A DNA stretch of 25,803 bases from an uncultured Alistipes sp. (GTDB taxonomy: Bacteria; Bacteroidota; Bacteroidia; Bacteroidales; Rikenellaceae). The notes under the pieces were generated by a model that did no database searches, was not told the DNA's origin, and saw only the letters and a program-made list of their open reading frames with translations. Of this stretch, positions 1-8,679 are shown one piece after another. The stretch lies in the NCBI GenBank assembly GCA_947174295.1, contig CAMWIG010000007.1, positions 1-25,803 of the forward strand, in the 5' to 3' direction. Position numbers and translations under genes: made by a program. The first letter of the stretch is position 1. Every line of letters begins with the position of its first letter.

Positions 1-1
1 C

Positions 2-2551
2 ATCGACGGCGTGCCGATGTTCACCAAGGCGCAGGACGGAGGCACGGAGTTCTCCTCGCAGGGTACGACCGACCCCATCGCCGATATCAACCCCGAAGAT
101 ATCGAATCCATCTCGGTGCTGACCGGTGCCGCTGCTGCGGCGCTCTACGGTTCCGATGCGGCCAACGGCGCCATCGTCGTGACCACCAAGAAGGGCAAGG
201 TCGGACAGATGTCCGTCACGGCCACGGTCGGCATGGAGGTCATGAGTCCGTTCGTGCTGCCCGAGTTCCAGAACCGCTACGGCACGGGCAACCTCTCCAC
301 TCCCGTCAACGTCGAGAGTTACAGCTGGGGCAAGCGCCTGAACAGCGCCAACAAGATGGGCTACGACCCCCGCTCGGACTATTTCCGCACGGGAATAGCC
401 AATACCGAGAGCGTGTCGCTGTCGACGGGTACGGAGAAGAACCAGACCTACTTCTCGGCCGCAGCCATCAACTCCGAGGGAATAGTCCCCAACAACAGCT
501 ACGACCGCTACAACTTCACCTTCCGCAACACCTCTTCGTTCCTCGGCGACCGCATGACGCTCGATGTCGGCGCCAGCTACGTGTTGCAGAAGGATTGCAA
601 CATGATTAATCAGGGTACGTACAACAACCCGCTGACCGGCGCCTACCTCTTCCCGCGCGGCGACGACTGGGAGGATGTGCGCATGTACGAGCGCTACGAC
701 CCCGTGGACAAGATTTCGAAGCAGTACTGGCCGATGGGCGACGGCAGCATCACCATGCAGAACCCCTATTGGGCCAACTACCGCAACCTGCGCGAGAACC
801 GCAAGGACCGCTACATGCTCAATGCGTCGCTCTCGTACCAGATTCTCGACTGGCTCAGCGTATCGGGCCGAATCCGTCTCGACAACTCGCACAACACCTA
901 CACCGAGAAGATGTACGCTTCGTCGAACGTACAGCTCACCGAAGGTTCGTCGAACGGTCTGTACGGCATCACCAAGACGATGGACCGCCAGACCTACGGC
1001 GACGCGCTGGTGAACATCAACAAGACTTTCGGCGACGACTGGTCGTTGCAGGCCAACATCGGCGCCTCGTTCTCGGACATGAAGAACGACGCCATGAAGA
1101 ACCGCGGTCCCATCTCCGACGGTACTTCGGGCGAGAAGCCGGGACTCGCCAACGTCTTCAACATCCAGAACCTGAGCAGCTCCACCAAGACCATCCGCAA
1201 GCAGGACGGATGGCGCGAGCAGACGCAGTCGATATTCGCTTCGGCCGAGGTCGGCTACAAGGGCACCTACTATCTGACCCTCACGGGCCGCAACGACTGG
1301 CCCTCGCAGCTGGCGGGTCCGCACTCCAATGCCAAATCGTTCTTCTATCCGTCGGTGGGTCTGTCGGTCGTTCTGTCGCAAATCATAGGCAACATGCCCG
1401 AGAACCTCTCCTATGTCAAGTTCCGCGGTTCGTTCGCTTCGGTGGGTGTGGCTTTCGAACGCTACATCGCCAACCCGCTCTACTCGTGGAACGAGAGCGG
1501 ACTGTCGTGGAACACGCAGACGCAGTATCCGGCGTATCACCTCAAACCCGAACGCACCAAGTCGTTCGAGGTGGGTATGACGATGCGCTTCCTGCGCCAC
1601 TTCAACCTCGATGTCACCTATTACAGTTCGAATACGTCGAACCAGACGTTCGACCCGCAGCTCTCGGGCGGTACGGGCTACTCCTCGATTATCATTCAGT
1701 CGGGTAACGTCCGCAACCGCGGCGTCGAGCTGGCTCTGGGCTACAAGAACACGTGGAACCGTTTCACGTGGGACAGCAACTTCACCTTCTCGACCAACAA
1801 GAACAAAATCGTCTCGCTGGCGAACAATGCCGTGAACGTCGTGACGGGCGAGCGCTTCTCCGTCGAGCGTCTGCAAATGGGCGGTCTGGGCGATGCCAAG
1901 TTCCTGTTGCAGGAGGGCGGTACGCTGGGCGACCTCTACTCGCTGCGCGACCTGAAATACGACGAGAACAACGCCGTATACATCGACGAGGACGGTTCGG
2001 TGGTCACCGAGGCGATTAAGGACGTCAACAAGTATGTCAAGCTGGGTTCGGTGCTGCCCGACGCCAATATGTCGTGGCGCAACGACTTCCGCTGGAAGAA
2101 CCTCAATTTCGGATTCATGGTTTCGGCGCGTCTGGGCGGCATCGTCTTCTCGCGCACGCAGGCCATGCTCGACCAGTACGGCGTTTCGGAGGCCACGGCT
2201 GCCGCGCGCGATGCCGGCGGCGTGAGAATCAACGGCGGCGACATGGTGGATGCCTACACGTGGTATTCGGCCGTCGCAGGCGGAAACTCCGTGCCGCAGT
2301 TCTACACCTACTCGGCCACCAACGTGCGCTTGCAGGAGGTGTCGATAGGCTACACCATTCCCCGCAAGCTGCTGCGCGACGTCTGCGAAATCTCGGTTTC
2401 GCTCGTGGGCCGCAACCTGTGGATGATTTACAACAAGGCTCCGTTCGACCCCGAGAGCATCGCCTCGACGGGCAACTACTATCAGGGTATCGACTACTTC
2501 ATGATGCCGGCGCTGCGAAACGTCGGGTTCAATCTCCGGCTCAAATTCTAA
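2..2551 (+). CDS. SusC-like TonB-dependent outer-membrane transporter, 5'-truncated
   Basis: This is the C-terminal part of a SusC/RagA-type transporter that imports oligosaccharides across the outer membrane using TonB energy. The open frame runs in from the window edge (base 2 reads IDGVPM), so the apparent GTG at 11 is internal. About 849 residues are present. SusC proteins are usually about 1000-1100 residues, so the signal peptide, the carboxypeptidase-regulatory-like domain, the TonB box and the first part of the plug lie upstream. The plug signature is clear at the start (NPEDIESISVL, then AALYGSDAANGAIVVTTKKG). The rest has the Tyr/Asn/Gly-rich alternating pattern of a 22-strand barrel and ends in NLRLKF with a terminal Phe, as expected for an outer-membrane beta-barrel. 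It is followed 12 nt later by the SusD gene, its usual partner. The substrate, N-glycan fragments, is inferred from the neighbours. Confidence 0.97.
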   Translation: MDGVPMFTKAQDGGTEFSSQGTTDPIADINPEDIESISVLTGAAAAALYGSDAANGAIVVTTKKGKVGQMSVTATVGMEVMSPFVLPEFQNRYGTGNLSTPVNVESYSWGKRLNSANKMGYDPRSDYFRTGIANTESVSLSTGTEKNQTYFSAAAINSEGIVPNNSYDRYNFTFRNTSSFLGDRMTLDVGASYVLQKDCNMINQGTYNNPLTGAYLFPRGDDWEDVRMYERYDPVDKISKQYWPMGDGSITMQNPYWANYRNLRENRKDRYMLNASLSYQILDWLSVSGRIRLDNSHNTYTEKMYASSNVQLTEGSSNGLYGITKTMDRQTYGDALVNINKTFGDDWSLQANIGASFSDMKNDAMKNRGPISDGTSGEKPGLANVFNIQNLSSSTKTIRKQDGWREQTQSIFASAEVGYKGTYYLTLTGRNDWPSQLAGPHSNAKSFFYPSVGLSVVLSQIIGNMPENLSYVKFRGSFASVGVAFERYIANPLYSWNESGLSWNTQTQYPAYHLKPERTKSFEVGMTMRFLRHFNLDVTYYSSNTSNQTFDPQLSGGTGYSSIIIQSGNVRNRGVELALGYKNTWNRFTWDSNFTFSTNKNKIVSLANNAVNVVTGERFSVERLQMGGLGDAKFLLQEGGTLGDLYSLRDLKYDENNAVYIDEDGSVVTEAIKDVNKYVKLGSVLPDANMSWRNDFRWKNLNFGFMVSARLGGIVFSRTQAMLDQYGVSEATAAARDAGGVRINGGDMVDAYTWYSAVAGGNSVPQFYTYSATNVRLQEVSIGYTIPRKLLRDVCEISVSLVGRNLWMIYNKAPFDPESIASTGNYYQGIDYFMMPALRNVGFNLRLKF

Positions 2552-2563
2552 AACCGCTACGTT

Positions 2564-4207
2564 ATGAAACATGAAATGATAAAGGCGACGGTGGCTCTCG
2601 CGGCATTGTGCACGCTCGGGGCCTGTACGTCGAACTACCTCGAAATCAACAGCAATCCCTACGAGGTGAATAAGGGACAGATGGAGGCCAAGGACTATGC
2701 CATCGCTTCGGGTCTTTCGGCCATGTTCGGCGCGGTCGTCTCGACCGACGTGAACACGGCGCAGTTCACCGACTGCCTGCTGGGCGGTACGCAGGGCGGC
2801 TACTATGCCGATGCCAACGGCGGCTGGACGAATACCATATCGAAATACAATCCGACCGACGACTGGACTCGCGTATTCATGTACAGCGACAAAATCATTC
2901 CCCAGCTGTACAGCAACATGTCCAACGTCGAGGGCATATCGGACAATCCGCTGGTTCTGGCAATCTGCAAAATCGTCAAGGTGTGCGTACTCAACCGCGT
3001 GACGGACGCCTACGGCCCGATTCCCTACTCCGAAATCGGAAGCACGGGCAAGATTCAGGTCGCCTACGACGACCAGGCCAAGGTCTACTCGCAGATGTTC
3101 GACGAGCTGGACGAGGCTATCGCCATGCTCGACGAGAACATCGGTGCGAGCATTACGACCACCACTGACCTGGTGTTCGACGGCACGGCCCTGAAATGGT
3201 GCCGCTTCGCCAATTCGCTCAAACTGCGTCTGGCCATGCGCGTGGTCTACACCGACTTCGCAAGCTCGCAGGGCCTCACGCCGCGTCAGCTGGGCGAGCA
3301 GGCGGTGTCGCATCAGGTCGGCGTCATGCAGTCGAACGACGACAATGCGCAGCTTTCGTCCATGGCCTTCGGCAAGGACGGCAACCCGCTCTATACCGCA
3401 TGTATGTACAACACGCCGAGCGGTTCGGTGACGGGCGGCGACTCGCACGCTGCGGCCGACATCATCTGCTACATGAACGGCTACGGCGACCCGCGCCGCG
3501 AGAAGTATTTCAGCCGTGCGCAGTTCCCCGGCGAATTCGCACCCGAGTACGTGGGCATGCGCCGCGGCATAGCGATTCCGAGTCTCGACAACGTGGGTCT
3601 GCTCTATTCGGGCGTCAACTTCGTGAACGGAATGGCTACGCCCGTACAGTGGATGAACGCCGCCGAGGTGGCGTTCCTGAAAGCCGAGGCGGCCGGCGTG
3701 TTCGGCTGGAACATGGGCGGTGACGCCAAGACTTTCTACGAGCAGGGCGTGCGTCTTTCGTTCGAGCAGTGGGGCGTCGGCGGCGTCGACGAATACCTCG
3801 CCGGCACGTCGCTCCCCGAGACCTACAAGGACCCCAACGGCGACGCCAACTCCTATCCCGCGCAGCTCTCGCAGATAGCCGTGGCATGGAACGACGGCGC
3901 TGCGAAGGAGGAGATGCAGGAGCGCATCATCATCCAGAAGTGGATTGCCAACTTCAACCTCGGCAACGAGGCGTGGGCCGACTTCCGCCGCACGGGTTAC
4001 CCGCATCTGATTCCGGCTATGGAGTCCGTCGTGGGCAACAACTCGCAGGGCATCCGCAATCTCACGCTCGGAGCGCGCCGCATGCCGTATCCGGCCGACG
4101 AGGTGACAAACAATCCCGAGAATTACGCCAAGGCCGTGGAGCTGCTCGGCGGTTCGGACAACATGGCTACACGCATGTGGTGGGACTGTAATCCGGCCAT
4201 AAAGTAA
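2564..4207 (+). CDS. SusD/RagB-like glycan-binding lipoprotein (SusD-like_2 type)
   Basis: This 547-residue lipoprotein should form the lid of the SusC channel and bind the incoming glycan at the cell surface. A signal peptide ends in the lipobox LGAC, with the lipidated Cys at residue 21. The mature N terminus (SNYLEINSNPYEV) is typical of SusD proteins. Further SusD-like_2 signs are the segment around DWTRVFMYSDKI, the helix MNAAEVAFLKAEA, and the C-terminal RRMPYPADE followed by NNPENY and MWWD. The gene starts 12 nt after the SusC stop, so the two are almost surely co-transcribed. An internal ATG at 2576 (MIKATV) would also leave a workable signal peptide, so the exact start is uncertain. 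Assignment to the SusD-like_2 rather than the classic SusD_RagB branch is from memory of the C-terminal motif. Confidence 0.95.
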   Translation: MKHEMIKATVALAALCTLGACTSNYLEINSNPYEVNKGQMEAKDYAIASGLSAMFGAVVSTDVNTAQFTDCLLGGTQGGYYADANGGWTNTISKYNPTDDWTRVFMYSDKIIPQLYSNMSNVEGISDNPLVLAICKIVKVCVLNRVTDAYGPIPYSEIGSTGKIQVAYDDQAKVYSQMFDELDEAIAMLDENIGASITTTTDLVFDGTALKWCRFANSLKLRLAMRVVYTDFASSQGLTPRQLGEQAVSHQVGVMQSNDDNAQLSSMAFGKDGNPLYTACMYNTPSGSVTGGDSHAAADIICYMNGYGDPRREKYFSRAQFPGEFAPEYVGMRRGIAIPSLDNVGLLYSGVNFVNGMATPVQWMNAAEVAFLKAEAAGVFGWNMGGDAKTFYEQGVRLSFEQWGVGGVDEYLAGTSLPETYKDPNGDANSYPAQLSQIAVAWNDGAAKEEMQERIIIQKWIANFNLGNEAWADFRRTGYPHLIPAMESVVGNNSQGIRNLTLGARRMPYPADEVTNNPENYAKAVELLGGSDNMATRMWWDCNPAIK

Positions 4208-4234
4208 CCTCACCGCAACTTAATTCCTACTAAA

Positions 4235-5266
4235 ATGAGATTCACAATGAAGCGCATATTGATTCCGGCTCTCGCCGCCGCAGCCCTGCTGGCTTCGTGC
4301 AGCGAGTGGACGGAGACCGAAAACAAAGATTTCCTGCCCCAGATAAGACAGGACGATCCTGCCGCGCTGGCGGCGATTCGGGAGTTCAAGGCCGGCGAGC
4401 ACATGGTGACGATGATGATCGTCAAGGGCTCGACCACCGCTCCGAACCGTCAGAACCAGCATCTGACGGCCATGCCCGACAGCGTGGACTTCTTCCTGAT
4501 GACCGACGTGGACGGGCTGCACCCGACCATCGCGGCCGAAATCGCCGAGGTGCGGACGAAGAAGGCTACGCGCACGCTCAACATCGTCGACTACACGACC
4601 ATCCGCGATGCGTGGAGCGCATTGAAGGATGCTGCGGCCGACTCCGGGAACGAGGGCGACTACACCGACGATAAGTTCGCCGACTACTGCCGCACCGAGA
4701 CCGAAAAGCAGCTCGCCAACTGCGACCGCTACGGTTTCGACGGTCTGGTCGTGTCGTATCTGGGCGGTATCGACAGCAGCGCTGCGATGCCGTTCGTCGA
4801 GGCTGTCGACAAATGGCACCGTGCCAATCCCGACAAGCTGCTCTTCTTCCGCGGCTACCCGTCCTACATAGCCGGCGTCGAGAATCAGACGATAGTCGCC
4901 GAGTGCGATTACGTCATCATCCTCACCGAGAAGGCTGCGGCGTCGGTGGCTATCTCGCGTCAGGTGCGCGAGCAGCTGACGTCGGGCGTGCCGAGCGACC
5001 GCATCGTGCTGGAAGCCTCGATACCCTCGATTGCCGAGGGCGGCGACGACGCCCAGGTGGGCGCTACCGTCCAGGTCGCGGCGCAGTGGGTGATGGACCC
5101 GAAGACCTCCTCCACCGTCAAGTGCGACAAGGTGGGTCTGGCCGCATCGAACGCGCAGGACGACTACTTCAACACGCCGACCTACAAGAGACTGCGGGAG
5201 GCGATGGCGATTCTGAATCCCGAACCTGAAAATGATTCCGAAAATGAAAACGATGATGAAAAATAG
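4235..5266 (+). CDS. GH18-fold surface lipoprotein, probably non-catalytic glycan-binding protein
   Basis: This 343-residue lipoprotein has the signal MKRILIPALAAAALLASC (lipid Cys22) and an acidic mature start. Several segments resemble the (beta/alpha)8 fold of Bacteroidota GH18 proteins: VDFFLMTDVDG near residues 87-97, YGFDGLVVSYLGG at 166-178, LLFFRGYPSY, DYVIILTEKA and a C-terminal helix. The strand that normally carries the GH18 acids (DGxDxDxE) reads D169-G-L-V-V-S-Y-L176. The middle Asp and the catalytic Glu are replaced by Ser and Leu, so hydrolysis is not expected. I infer a surface glycan-binding protein that has kept the N-glycan cleft. The position directly after SusD and before a DUF1735 lipoprotein and a true GH18 matches N-glycan PULs of Bacteroides. 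The start could also be ATG 4247. The acidic tail (PENDSENENDDEK) overlaps the next gene. Confidence 0.8.
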   Translation: MRFTMKRILIPALAAAALLASCSEWTETENKDFLPQIRQDDPAALAAIREFKAGEHMVTMMIVKGSTTAPNRQNQHLTAMPDSVDFFLMTDVDGLHPTIAAEIAEVRTKKATRTLNIVDYTTIRDAWSALKDAAADSGNEGDYTDDKFADYCRTETEKQLANCDRYGFDGLVVSYLGGIDSSAAMPFVEAVDKWHRANPDKLLFFRGYPSYIAGVENQTIVAECDYVIILTEKAAASVAISRQVREQLTSGVPSDRIVLEASIPSIAEGGDDAQVGATVQVAAQWVMDPKTSSTVKCDKVGLAASNAQDDYFNTPTYKRLREAMAILNPEPENDSENENDDEK

Positions 5267-6548
5267 TTTAGGGCTTGCCATGCTGCTCGCGCTGGCTGTC
5301 GGCGCCGCAGGCTGCCAGGGCGACCAGGAGAGCAAAATCCATTTCGACAACAAGGTCTTCATCTCGGGCCGTTCGTTCGTCGACGATGTCTACATCAAGC
5401 GCGACAATCTCGAAATCACCCGCGAGGCGGAGTGCGACATCACGGTGGCCGTGGCTCAGCCTCTGCAACGCGACATCACGGTGACGCTGGCCGAGGCTCC
5501 CGAGCTGCTCGACCGCTACCGCATGTTCTACGACGATGCGGCGGCGCAGCTGCTCCCCGCCGACGGAGGTTTCTACACGCCGCAGGCTTCGGTCACGATT
5601 AAGGCCGGTGCCGTGGAGAGCGAGCCGCTGTCGTTCGATTTCAAGAACCTCGATCGGCTGCCCATCGAGAGCCGCGAGCGCTACGTGCTGCCGATGCGCA
5701 TCGTGTCGGCCGAGGGTCTGGACGTGCTCGAAAGCGCACGCACGGTCTACTTCATCTTCTCGAAGGCGTCGCTCATCAACGTGGTGGCCGACATGCAGAA
5801 CAACCTCGCCTATCCCGAGTGGACCGAGCAGACCGAGCAGGTGAAGGACATGGAGACTTTCACGCTCGAAGCGCTCATCTACGCCAACTCGTTCAAGCGC
5901 AACATCTCGACCATCATGGGTATCGAGGACGTGTTCATGATTCGCCTGGGCGACGACGGCCGTCCTACGAACCAGCTGCAAGTGGCCTTCGCCAAGAAGG
6001 TCTCCAAGGAGACCACCTCGCCGGCCCGTAACAAGATTCCGGCCGAGTCCGACAGCCGCTTCGACCTCAAACCGTTCGTCTGGCATCACATCGCCGTGAC
6101 GTTCGACCACGGTACCGTCGGCGTCTACATCGACGGCAAGCTGAAAGAGTCGTCCAAGGCGACGGTGGCGGCTACGGACGGAACCCCCGTGACTATCGAC
6201 CGCGTCGATTTCGCTATTCCCCACTCCGACGAGACCGACGGCAAGCCGCGCTGCTTCTGGATCGGACACTCGTATCGTCTGGCTACCGACGGCGAGCTCT
6301 TCTACGAGCGTCGTTTCGACGGCCGCATGAGCGAGGTGCGCATCTGGAACCGTGCTCTCACGGCGCAGGAGATAGCGGCCGACAACCACTTCTACAAGGT
6401 CGACCCCGCATCGGAGGGTCTGGTGGCCTACTGGAAGTTCGACGACCGCGTACAGGGCAAGACCGTTCGCGATTACGGCGTCAACGGCTTCCACTTGAAG
6501 ACCCAGACCGACGTGAACTGGGTGAACGTGGCGCTTCCCGAAGAGTAA
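5232..6548 (+). CDS. DUF1735 + LamG/concanavalin-like surface lipoprotein
   Basis: The reading frame gives up to 438 residues. The longest start (5232) overlaps the preceding gene by 35 nt. ATGs at 5244, 5253 and 5256 also fit, and MMKNSLGLAMLL at 5253 gives the most normal lipoprotein signal, ending in GAAGC (Cys28 of the long form). Residues about 35-178 look like a BT_3987-type N-terminal domain (DUF1735): beta-rich, with TVTLAEAPELLDRYR, a YTPQASVTIKAG strand and ERYVLPMRI. Residues about 180-435 form a LamG/concanavalin-A-like sandwich: STIMGIEDVFMIRLGD, WHHIAVTFDHGTVGVYIDGK, FWIGHSY, MSEVRIWNRAL, and the closing EGLVAYWKFDD. No catalytic motif was recognised. A surface glycan-binding role is inferred from its place between SusCD and GH18. 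The overlap with the gene before suggests translational coupling. The LamG half is clearly paralogous to that of the gene at 8680. Confidence 0.88.
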   Translation: MIPKMKTMMKNSLGLAMLLALAVGAAGCQGDQESKIHFDNKVFISGRSFVDDVYIKRDNLEITREAECDITVAVAQPLQRDITVTLAEAPELLDRYRMFYDDAAAQLLPADGGFYTPQASVTIKAGAVESEPLSFDFKNLDRLPIESRERYVLPMRIVSAEGLDVLESARTVYFIFSKASLINVVADMQNNLAYPEWTEQTEQVKDMETFTLEALIYANSFKRNISTIMGIEDVFMIRLGDDGRPTNQLQVAFAKKVSKETTSPARNKIPAESDSRFDLKPFVWHHIAVTFDHGTVGVYIDGKLKESSKATVAATDGTPVTIDRVDFAIPHSDETDGKPRCFWIGHSYRLATDGELFYERRFDGRMSEVRIWNRALTAQEIAADNHFYKVDPASEGLVAYWKFDDRVQGKTVRDYGVNGFHLKTQTDVNWVNVALPEE

Positions 6549-6594
6549 AAACAGAACAAAATACCAACTTATTAACTTTTTAATCAACTAAAAC

Positions 6595-8562
6595 ATGAAA
6601 AAGAGATTATTTTCGATGCTTGTGGCAAGCGCATTTGCCATACTGTCGGGCTCGTTCGCTTCCTGCGACAGTTCGGACGATGTTGACAAGCAGAACACGT
6701 TGAAGGTAACCCCGGCGTCCAGCATTTCGTTCGACGCCGACGGCAACCAGGACGTCGTGCTGACTGTCGAGACCGACGCCAAGGCATGGGCTGTCGAGAA
6801 GAGCGAGTGGATTACCGCCGCACAGGAGGGTAACAAATTGAGAGTGAATGCCGAGGCCAACGTATCGGAATCGGCTCGCCCGGGTCGTATCACCATTTCG
6901 GCAGGCAACGCCGAGCCGGTGAAAATCAACGTATTGCAGGCTGGCGTACAGGCAGGTGAAATCGTGCTGAGCGTAACGCCGTCGGATGCCATCGAGTTCG
7001 AGGCCAAGGACAACACGGCTGTCGAGCTGACCGTTTCGACCAACGCCGACGAGTGGACTTACACCTATCCCGAGTCGTGGATGACGGCCGAGAAGTCGGG
7101 CAACAAGCTCACGGTCAACGCCAAGGACAACACCGGCGAGGCCAACGTGGGTCAGATTGTCATCAAGACCGGCGACGGTGAGAAGTCGGTGCGAATCGCC
7201 GTAACGCAGAAGGCCGGTTCGGACGACGTCATCACCACCGATAAGGTCAAAGGTTCGCTGTCGAGCGCCGACGAGCTCGATTTCCAGTTCGTGCACGATG
7301 CTACCGAGCCCGTGACGAAGACCCTGACCTTCACGCTCGAAAAGGCTGCTGCCGCCGACGTTCGCGTGAAGATCGTCTTCGACGCAAAGCATGTCGAGGA
7401 GTACAACTTCGACAACGGCACCGAGTACGAGGTCTTCCCCGAGGCTCTCGTTTCCGTTGCCAACGACGGTGTTCTGACCGTTCCCGCAGGCGAGACCTCC
7501 GCTGACATCGAGGTGACCGTCACCCCGAGCGCCGAGCAGCTGGCCTACGTGACCAAGTACATGATTCCCTTGCAGGCCGCTGCCGTGACGGAGAACATCA
7601 CCGTCGATGCCGCTGCCGCTTATGTCGATTTCACCGTGATGCGCGCAAGCTCGAAGAAGATTCGCAACATCTGCTACTTCGAGGTCAACGACTGCAACCC
7701 GCTCAACGCCATCGAGTACATTCTCGAAGACGGCCAGCCCTTCTTCGATGCCATCGTGCTCTTCGCCGGCAACATCAACTGGGATCCCGACAAGCAGAAG
7801 GTCTACATGAATGCCAACCCCAACGTGCAGGCTCTGCTCGACAACTCCGAGGAGCTGCTCCAACCGATCCGCAAGAAGGGTATCAAGGTGCTGCTCGACA
7901 TCCTGGGCAACCACGACCAGGCAGGTCTGGCCGGTCTTAGCGACATCGGTTGCGAGAAGTTCGGCCGCGAGCTGGCTCAGATTTGCCTCGACTACAAGCT
8001 CGACGGTATCGGCTTCGACGACGAGTATTCGCGTTACGGCGGTTCCGGCGCATGGTTCGCATCGCCCAGCTCCGCCCGTGCCGCCCGTCTCTGCTACGAG
8101 ACCAAGAAGGCCATGACCGAGCTCTGCCCGTGGGAGACGTGGATGCACCTCTACTACCTGGGTTATATCCGTTCGAACATGCCTTCGGTGACCATCGACG
8201 GCGTGACGTACGAGCCGGGTACGTTCATCGACAACGTATGCGCCGACTACGGCGGTGCGGCGGCTCCGGTCAAAGGTATGGATCTCAGCTGCTGCGCAGG
8301 TAACTCCATTCAGCTCAACTACGGCTGGGGCATATCCGAGAGCGATGCCAAGACCATTATGGACAACGGCTACGGCTGGATCATGTGGTTCGCATTCGAC
8401 CCCTCAGGAACCGGCACGGTAGCCAACAACCGCACCAGCTCCTTGCAGCAGTTCCGCAACATGGCCAAGGGTTGCTACAATCAGACCGTCCTCGACCCGA
8501 AGAACGTCTACAACAAGCTCGGCGAGGGTCGCTACGATGCTACTCCGCACCCCATCAACTAA
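6595..8562 (+). CDS. GH18 endo-beta-N-acetylglucosaminidase, surface lipoprotein
   Basis: This is a 655-residue lipoprotein (lipid Cys24, followed by DSSDD, which looks like a surface-export signal). Domain order: two BACON-like Ig modules (about 36-117 and 122-208), a DUF1735-like module (about 213-345), then a GH18 barrel (about 355-655). The catalytic strand reads L469-D-G-I-G-F-D475-D-E477-Y: Glu477 is the expected proton donor and Asp475 the residue that orients the N-acetyl group in substrate-assisted catalysis. The architecture and the FDDEY motif resemble Bacteroides EndoBT-3987-type enzymes, which cut between the two core GlcNAc residues of high-mannose N-glycans. Chitinase activity is the alternative, but the SusCD, GH92, GH125 and GH130 neighbours argue for N-glycans. 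The gene follows a 46-nt AT-rich gap and is followed by a hairpin. Confidence 0.93.
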   Translation: MKKRLFSMLVASAFAILSGSFASCDSSDDVDKQNTLKVTPASSISFDADGNQDVVLTVETDAKAWAVEKSEWITAAQEGNKLRVNAEANVSESARPGRITISAGNAEPVKINVLQAGVQAGEIVLSVTPSDAIEFEAKDNTAVELTVSTNADEWTYTYPESWMTAEKSGNKLTVNAKDNTGEANVGQIVIKTGDGEKSVRIAVTQKAGSDDVITTDKVKGSLSSADELDFQFVHDATEPVTKTLTFTLEKAAAADVRVKIVFDAKHVEEYNFDNGTEYEVFPEALVSVANDGVLTVPAGETSADIEVTVTPSAEQLAYVTKYMIPLQAAAVTENITVDAAAAYVDFTVMRASSKKIRNICYFEVNDCNPLNAIEYILEDGQPFFDAIVLFAGNINWDPDKQKVYMNANPNVQALLDNSEELLQPIRKKGIKVLLDILGNHDQAGLAGLSDIGCEKFGRELAQICLDYKLDGIGFDDEYSRYGGSGAWFASPSSARAARLCYETKKAMTELCPWETWMHLYYLGYIRSNMPSVTIDGVTYEPGTFIDNVCADYGGAAAPVKGMDLSCCAGNSIQLNYGWGISESDAKTIMDNGYGWIMWFAFDPSGTGTVANNRTSSLQQFRNMAKGCYNQTVLDPKNVYNKLGEGRYDATPHPIN

Positions 8563-8583
8563 AACCATGTCCGACGCCTTTGC

Positions 8584-8607
8584 GCATCCCGGTTTCGGCC
8601 GGGATGC
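8584..8607 (+). other. GC-rich hairpin between GH18 and LamG genes
   Basis: A perfect 9-bp inverted repeat (GCATCCCGG / CCGGGATGC) surrounds the loop TTTCGG, 21 nt after the GH18 stop. No T-tract follows, so it is not a classic intrinsic terminator. It may act as an attenuator or as an mRNA 3'-end stabiliser that lets GH18 be made at a different level from the genes downstream. Its core resembles the hairpin at 13038-13066. Confidence 0.6.
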
Positions 8608-8679
8608 CGGGCGGGCGGATGAAACCGCAGCCGGAGCGATTCCGGGTGCAATGAACATTTCCCAAAAAACCTAAGAAAC

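Noticed and set aside
6549..6594. AT-rich 46-nt gap before GH18 as a promoter (TAACTTTT at 6573-6580 resembles the Bacteroidota -7 box TAnnTTTG)
   Set aside because: The last base does not match, no -33 TTTG-like box lies at the right distance, and the resulting leader would be only a few bases long. The gap may simply favour ribosome loading.
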